Origin: Neolentinus lepideus HHB14362 ss-1
Lineage: Eukaryota; Basidiomycota; Agaricomycetes; Gloeophyllales; Gloeophyllaceae
Length of the DNA: 64,000 nt
Assembly (NCBI GenBank): GCA_001632425.1
Contig: KV425580.1
Location: forward strand, 186,215-250,214
Direction: 5' to 3'
The translations under genes and the position numbers were made by a program. The notes below the pieces were generated by a model. The model ran no database searches, was not told where the DNA came from, and worked only from the letters and a program-made list of their open reading frames with translations. Every line of letters begins with the position of its first letter. Position 1 is the first letter of the stretch. This document shows positions 58,656-64,000 of this stretch, piece after piece.

Positions 58656-59964
58656 ATGTCGCTGGATCCACTGGATAGTCTTACCGAAACAGCCACGAGT
58701 TCGGGGGCACACACTCCGTTGTCAAACCAAGTCGGTGGGCACCCTGGCGTGCTCACAGTGGCGGATGACAGTCTCATCATCAAGCCGACTTTACCGGAAG
58801 AATTTTACTTCTACCAGAATGTCCTGACGACATCAGAGTTCGACAAGCTACGAAACTGGGTACCCAGATTTGTCGGGACGTTGACACACTCAGGAGAAGC
58901 GAACGAAACCGGGGAGGTGGTCTTAAAATCCGACACACCATCAAATGACAAAGAGGTACGTGGAGTAATCGGTGATACATACCAAGTCAAATAAGCAATC
59001 AGCAGTGGATTGTACTAGAGAACGTGGCAGCCAATTTCACTAAACCCAACATCGCGGACTTCAAGCTAGGAACGATTTTGTACGATGACTCGGCTTCTCC
59101 TGAGAAGAAGGAGCGTATGATAAAGTCAGCAGCAGAGACGACCTCTCTTACAACTGGCGTCAGGGTAACCGGGTTTCAGGTGAGTGACAATTATTTGTCG
59201 CACTTGTGGTGTGTGCCACAAGTGACATGCTGTGTTATTCGTAGATATTCGACAGTGCGACCTTCCAAACAATTAAGACGCAGAAAGCCTATGGAAAATC
59301 CATTAAATCGGAGGAGCTGCCGGAGGCTTTTCGACAAATTTTCCCTGTAATGTCTTCGTCATCACCGGCGGAGCCATCTCCAGATGCAACGCCGAATCCT
59401 GGACTTCCTGCCCCCGCCCTTTTACGCATCCTACTCTCTCTGAAGACGGACATCGTACAGATCCGAGAAGCTGCGGCCTCTATCGAAATGCGCATGGTCG
59501 GCGGGAGCTTGCTGATCGTCTACGAGGGCCACGCGCAGATCGCTGAAGCAATATGGGAAGCGACTGGTGGCGAGCCGGGCGAAGGAGAGCGGGAGAGAGA
59601 GGACCGTATAGCGGTCGAGGAGGCGGAAGAGCTCGAGGAGCTGTCGGAAGATGAGGATGCGGATGAAGAAATCTCTGACGACGGAGAGGAGGACACCTCT
59701 TTCGATACAAGCGCGACCACGACGATAGATAGCAATATTTCCATTTCGCAGTCATCAGCGTCGAGTGTCTCAAGTTCGAGCTTGTCGTCCCTGTCTTCCC
59801 TCTCTTCAGATGCACCATCGGCCCCGTATGTGGTGCGCCTAATCGACTTTGCACACACCAAGCTCACACCTGGGCGGGGACCTGACGAGGGCATACTACT
59901 AGGCCTGGATACTGTCCTCAAGTTGCTGGAGAGTAGGATTGAAGAGGTCAGAAAATTAACTTAA
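58656..59964 (+). CDS. Inositol polyphosphate multikinase (Arg82/IPMK family)
   Basis: Three exons: MSLDPLDSLTETATSSGAHT through SDTPSNDKE, then QWIVLENVAANFTKPNIADF and KLGTILYDDSASPEKKERMI, then IFDSATFQTIKTQKAYGKSI to EEVRKLT. The signature PxxxDxKxG reads PNIADFKLG (near 59060). The ATP-site SLLIVYEG is near 59510 and the metal-site DFAHTK near 59845. It phosphorylates inositol trisphosphate stepwise, feeding inositol pyrophosphate synthesis, and acts mainly in the nucleus. The 80-residue Glu/Ser insert between the lobes (near 59610-59810, disordered) is longer than in yeast Arg82. The N-terminal part before residue 40 is divergent. Confidence 0.9.
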
Positions 59965-60462
59965 AAGGTGCATGAACTTGAAGGGATTATGTATGTGTTA
60001 TCATTATATGTGTAAAGGACAGGTTACCTGGATCTATGTATGTTATTAACAGCGTTGAAATGGCACAAAATATCTCATCGGTTCTCATTTCGACGCTTAT
60101 TCCTCCAATGTGCGCGCGTCTCTTTGCCTTCCAAATCGGGAGCGTAACGCCAGCATAGCTCGGCACCTCTCTTCGCCTCATCTTGACGGAATTGCGCCTT
60201 CTATGACTCAAAGCCTACGTTTCGGGAGTCATAAGACTCGTCGAGATGTTCGCAGAAAGGTCCAGTAAAGTGGTGTGGACCCTGCAGTAGAATGCTTCGG
60301 TGCTTCGGTGGAGACTGCTGGAACTTTCCATCGAGCTCGAGACCTCGGTGGCGGTCATGCTCGACAGGTATAAAAGACCACTGTCTACGGGCTAAGGGAG
60401 TCACCAGAAATCAGAAAACAATCCTCAACACCACATACAACCCCTCAAGAAACACAAGCGCA
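59965..60462. other. Intergenic, HSP20 copy 2 upstream region with a dispersed repeat
   Basis: This contains ~75 bp (60200-60270) that also occur at 36380-36460. It also has a GAA-ct-TTC heat-shock-type site at 60321-60328 and the TATA box at 60369. No gene is seen. Confidence 0.55.
60369..60376 (+). promoter_or_regulatory. TATA box, HSP20 copy 2
   Basis: The word tataaaag lies within cgacaggtataaaagaccac, the same block as in front of HSP20 copy 1, 94 bp upstream of the start codon. Confidence 0.75.
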
Positions 60463-61046
60463 ATGTCTCTTTCTAACTACTTCTACGACCCCTTCTTCTC
60501 CCTCTCCGAATTTGACCGTCTCTTCGATGAGGCGTTCTCTGCTCGGACTGGGAACACTGGAAATCAACAAATCGCTCGTCAGAATGGTAGTCTGAACCGT
60601 TCTCTGAGACCTAGGTATTCAATTCTACTGATATTCCAGTGATTGCATTGAAGACTGACCACTTTCTGTAGGATGGATGTCCACGAAGACGCAGAGAAGA
60701 ACGTCGTGACAGCTACGTTCGAACTCCCGGGTCTCCGAAAGGAAGATGTGAACATCGATATTCACAATAACCAGCTCACTGTGTCCGGCGAGACGAAGCA
60801 GGACGAGAGCCGTGAAGAGAATGGGTATGCTGTCCGCGAGAGGCGGTTCGGCAAATTCTCGAGAGTACTTCCTCTTCCACAGGGCGTGAAGGTCAGTAAA
60901 TTTGTTACCTATATAGTTTGTGCAGTGTACTGATTTGCCCTTTTTAGCCTGAGGAAATCAAAGCTGGGCTTGAGAACGGTATCTTGACCGTTGCCTTCCC
61001 GAAGACCGGTGCCGAAGCTGCTCCCAAGAAGATCACTATCGCCTAG
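60463..61046 (+). CDS. Small heat-shock protein HSP20, copy 2
   Basis: Three exons from ATG 60463: MSLSNYFYDPFFSLSEFDRL, then MDVHEDAEKNVVTATFELPG and VNIDIHNNQLTVSGETKQD, then PEEIKAGLENGILTVAFPKT ending KKITIA and TAG. The alpha-crystallin domain is complete (NGILTVAFP). It differs from copy 1 mainly in the N-terminal disordered arm (NGSLNRSLRPR against SSSSTRSLRPR) and the C-terminal tail (KTGAEAAPKKITIA against NTSAETAPKKITVS). The intron positions are identical. The gene is in inverted orientation to copy 1, 7.4 kb away, consistent with an inverted segmental duplication of the HSP20 gene and its promoter. Confidence 0.95.
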
Positions 61047-61461
61047 TGGCAGGACACCGTCATCCACTTAGCCAACTACCTAATCTTGCATTCACTCATG
61101 TTTAATACCATCCTATTGTATCGTTAGTAGCGTTTCACTTCCACAATATCATACTAGTACTGTTCCCATTATTCGATGCACAAGACACTATCCAGTGTAA
61201 ATTACGGAATTAAAGCTGCTGTGTACACGTGAGACCCAACCGTACAAGTAGTTCATTTGTCGACAGTAGTGTTGTCGCAGGGCCAGAGTGCCTCAGCACA
61301 AGATCGTTGCCACAGTTGCTGACATAAAAAAAAACAAATGGCGGTCATCATTACAAGTACGTGAGAATATCTTGTTTCCCCTGGTGGCTGTGCTGAACCT
61401 CTGTAGTGCGCAAGCTCACGATCGATTCTCATAGACTACTATTTGGTCATACACGGTGATA
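61047..61461. other. Intergenic, no gene seen
   Basis: This is the 3' flank of HSP20 copy 2 and the upstream region of the Cdc42-like gene. It has an A9 run at about 61327 and an unused ATG at 61339 with a splice donor (acaagtacgtg) after it, which might be a non-coding leader exon of the GTPase. Confidence 0.4.
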
Positions 61462-62271
61462 ATGAAGTGTGTAGTTGTTGGAGATGGTGCTGTGGGTAAG
61501 GTGAGTAGTCCTCGTGCGCAGTATCTCTGTTGAACGTAGAATTCGTGAACGCTATTTTACTCACTTTAGACTTGTCTGCTGATCTCATACACCACGAACA
61601 AGTTCCCAAGTAAATATGTTCCGACTGCGAGTGCCCTCATCTCTCCGTGGCGAACAGTTCGATAGACGCGCGCTATGTGGGATCGCTCCAGGTTTTCGGC
61701 CACTCTGCTGTTACCGTAATGATCGGTGACGACCCCTGCACACTTGGTTTATTCGATACTGTTGGTGGGGCCGTTCGAGAGGGCCTGTTTGTCAGTACAT
61801 TGACAACATACGTACTCCATAGGGCGGGACGATTTTGACAGCCTACGGCCATTATCGTACGCACAAACGGACGTCTTTTTAGTCTGTTTCAGCGTGACGT
61901 CCCCCGCCTCGTTCGAGAACGTTAAGAAGAAATGGTTCCCCGAGGTTCACCACCATTGTCCCAATGTGCCCTGTCTGATTGTCGGAACGCAAATCGACTT
62001 GCGGGACGACCCACAGGTGCTGGAGAAGCTGCAAATGCAGAAGCAGCGACCTGTCACCCCCGAGCATGGCGAGCGGCTCGCCGGCGAGCTAGGGGCTGTG
62101 AAATATGTAGAATGCTCAGCCCTGACGCAAAACGGACTGAAGAACGTGTTCGATGAGGTGAGCGCAGATCCTGGATGTGATCGTGTGACTTGTTTATTCG
62201 GACAATTCGCCTTCCAGGCTATCGTTGCTGCGCTCGAACCCCCGTCGTGTAGAAGAGAAATCATTGTATGA
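61462..62271 (+). CDS. Cdc42-like Rho GTPase paralog with altered switch regions and no CAAX box
   Basis: Five exons (61462-61500, 61570-61626, 61692-61764, 61823-62157 and 62218-62271) give an intact 185-codon frame. The body is clearly Cdc42: [20 protein letters not shown], the Rho insert region ([20 protein letters not shown]) and [18 protein letters not shown]. Differences from canonical Cdc42, by family numbering, are E31K, D38G, N39H, Y40S, Y51C, A59V, Q61R, E62D, Y64F and R66S. Switch I therefore reads PTVFGHSAV and switch II DTVGRDDFDS. The C-terminus is [11 protein letters not shown] with no prenylation box. The intron at 61627-61691 would use a GC donor. Effector binding, GTP hydrolysis and membrane anchoring should all be affected. 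It is either a neofunctionalised paralog or a recent pseudogene whose frame has not yet broken. A leader exon upstream is possible. Confidence 0.78.
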
Positions 62272-62762
62272 TTCTCAAGTACTCTCTAACGATGCGGAAT
62301 CACCCTATCCACTGTTTACGATCACATCATCACATCACGTTCTTCTATATGTCCTATTGCATTCCGATTGTTACTACTGAAGACAGAATTATCAGACCAC
62401 CCTCTACTTGACTGCCTTATCCATTTTCACACTTCCTCTCTCATTTTTCTCCGAGGAGGCCTGCCTGAGCAACCGTGCGCACACCCCTTGTCTTTTCCGG
62501 TCCTTGTACAGCAGCAATTGCTACCAATCACAGAGCGGCTCTGCAAATTTGTTCGAGCCGGCAAAGCTCCCCTTCCCGGCAGCGTCTAGCTCCGAGACGC
62601 ATATCTCCGCGGACATGGGACACTCCATCACTGGTCACTACGGCGCACGCGTCTAACAATGATTGAGATCATAATCGATTTAACTAGCCGCTGATACTTG
62701 TACAATCTGATTTAATACGCATATGCAGTACGTATTCTAGTAGAGGTTTCGATCGAATCAGC
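62272..62762. other. Convergent 3' intergenic region
   Basis: This is between the Cdc42-like gene and the glutathione S-transferase, with the 3' ends facing. Short overlapping frames only; no gene is seen. Confidence 0.5.
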
Positions 62763-63706
62763 TTAGTGCAGGCCCCCTGCGTACACCTTCTTCCAGCTAG
62801 CCCTCTCAACCCAAGCATTCCAGTAATAAACTACCCTCTGCGGGACCGGCTCTCCCAATTCCTTCTCGAGGACCTTCACGCCGTCTTTCTTATTCTCCCC
62901 ACCAACGACGAACGTGATGCGCGCCAACCACGCGCCCAGATGGAAATCATCCTCGCCGGGGCGCTCACCGCCCAAGAACGTCTTGTCCTTCGGCAGAGTC
63001 GCAGGCAAAATCTGTAGTATGAAAGAACGCAGGGAGACCCAGTGCTTCTGTGACTGCGCGAAGAACCCTGCCTTCGCGTCGGCGGGGGCCTTGCCTTTGT
63101 AGATAGCAAGCAGGCCGCCATTGCCTGTGATCTTCGCGTCGTAGAAGGACTTGAACGGGGCGGCATCGGAGGTGGCGGAGTGGGTGGTCAGGGCGTTTTG
63201 GCGGTTCTCCAGGAAAGTGAAGGGGAAGCCGGAGGCCTTGGCGGAGAGCTCGGCGTCGTCGCGTGCGAGAAGGAAGGCGAAGTTGGGGTCGTACTGGTCG
63301 TCGTGGATTTTCTCGATGAAGGAGGGGGTTCCTGGGGTGACTTTAATGGAAGCGCTTTCGACGAGGTACTTTGTAACGTCTGCGGTACTGTTGTAGAGTT
63401 TCCCATCAGCTGTCTGGAGAGTGGGGAGCGTCGCGTTGGGGTTCTGGCATTTCAATCGATTATCAGCCGCCATACTTGTGTGAATGCAGAAGTACTAACG
63501 AGTTTGAGGAAGGATGGCTTGAAGTTCTCGCCTTCCGCGAGATTGACGACTTTGTTCGCCACTTGCTCGTCCGTGTAGCCAAGCTCAGCTAGAGCAAGCT
63601 CCGGTACGGCAGCCCAGACGGACGCGCCAAAGGTGTATAATGTGGCCTATTGTAGCCACATTAGTTTGCGTGACAGCGTTATGGGATGTGCGCCTACCTG
63701 AGACAT
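62763..63706 (-). CDS. Glutathione S-transferase (EF1-gamma-like N- and C-terminal GST domains)
   Basis: Three exons start at ATG 63706 (MSQ, joined to ATLYTFGASVWAAVPELALA). The thioredoxin-like half has ELGYTDEQVANKVVNLAEGE, NPNATLPTLQTADGKLYN (cis-Pro in TLPT) and STADVTKYLVES (the glutathione-binding Ser). The helical half runs from NFAFLLARDDAELSAKASGF to ERPGEDDFHLGAWLARITFV and ends KKVYAGGLH. Total ~265 residues. It conjugates or reduces with glutathione in the cytosol. The pattern is close to the fungal GSTs related to elongation factor 1B-gamma, but the EF1G C-terminal domain is absent. Confidence 0.88.
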
Positions 63707-64000
63707 CTTGCAATTAGAAGGTTATATGGAAGACTTGTAAGCGAAGGCTGAAAGATGTTATTGCAGTCGTCGGGCCAGCAACGAGTGCCTTTTTATATTC
63801 TGGCCCGCCGAAGGCACGATCGCTGCTGGAGATGGTGGTGGCCAGCGGCTTCCTGGTCAGCCACTAGCCTGCCATCCCGTGACCAATTAGGTGACCCATT
63901 AGACTTGGCGACATATGGGTGCGACAAACGTAGCTCCGGCGACGAATCCAACCATCGAAACTTGATCGCGTATTGGGGATATCACCCTATCTCGGGCGTC
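63707..64000. other. Upstream region of the glutathione S-transferase at the window edge
   Basis: This is the promoter side of the GST gene. A tttttatattc word at about 63790 (minus-strand tataaaaa) may be its TATA box. No further gene is seen before the edge. Confidence 0.45.

Noticed and set aside
1..64000. CRISPR arrays, bacterial operons, rRNA genes
   Set aside because: No regular short direct repeats with unique spacers; intron-containing eukaryotic genes throughout.

Overview
The window is nuclear DNA of a filamentous basidiomycete, most likely an Agaricomycete of the polypore/mushroom type. The evidence is dense genes on both strands, many introns of about 45-65 nt with GT-AG borders, and several gene families typical of these fungi: DUF6535, the mushroom G-domain GTPases, sedolisins, PNGase A and CSC1-like channels. 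No organelle, bacterial, rRNA, tRNA or CRISPR signal was recognised. All gene models are hand-spliced from the raw sequence, so exon borders are predictions.

Left arm (1-21.9 kb) is a housekeeping block: a WD40 protein running off the left edge, a carboxymuconolactone-decarboxylase-like protein, a Dicer divergent from a phosducin-like chaperone co-factor, a small Lys/Glu-rich protein, a secreted sedolisin protease, a basidiomycete orphan, the RNase P/MRP subunit Pop7 divergent from translation release factor eRF1, and an ECM4-type glutathione transferase.

Middle (21.9-49.5 kb) is accessory and repeat-rich. It holds a 3.9-kb stretch without a recognisable gene, a probable MICOS subunit Mic12, a 1.8-kb imperfect tandem duplication with a purine-rich minisatellite, a low-complexity orphan, a 546-bp MITE with 22-bp-class terminal inverted repeats and a TA duplication, two decayed CSC1-like channel copies, a DUF6535 membrane protein, an intact-looking many-intron GTPase whose P-loop glycine is Glu, and a tandem array of two MIF/tautomerase genes. 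Each MIF gene is followed after 4 bp by a conserved small two-intron frame.

Right arm (49.8-64 kb) carries secreted PNGase A, an AlkB-like dioxygenase, a cytochrome P450, a small orphan, inositol polyphosphate multikinase, a Cdc42-like GTPase and a glutathione S-transferase. Two near-identical HSP20 genes lie in inverted orientation 7.4 kb apart, with the same core promoter.

The points most worth a second look are the Cdc42 paralog with altered switch I, switch II and C-terminus, the MIF array with its companion small frame, the GTPase with a degenerate Walker A, and the sedolisin with Asn at the catalytic Asp position.
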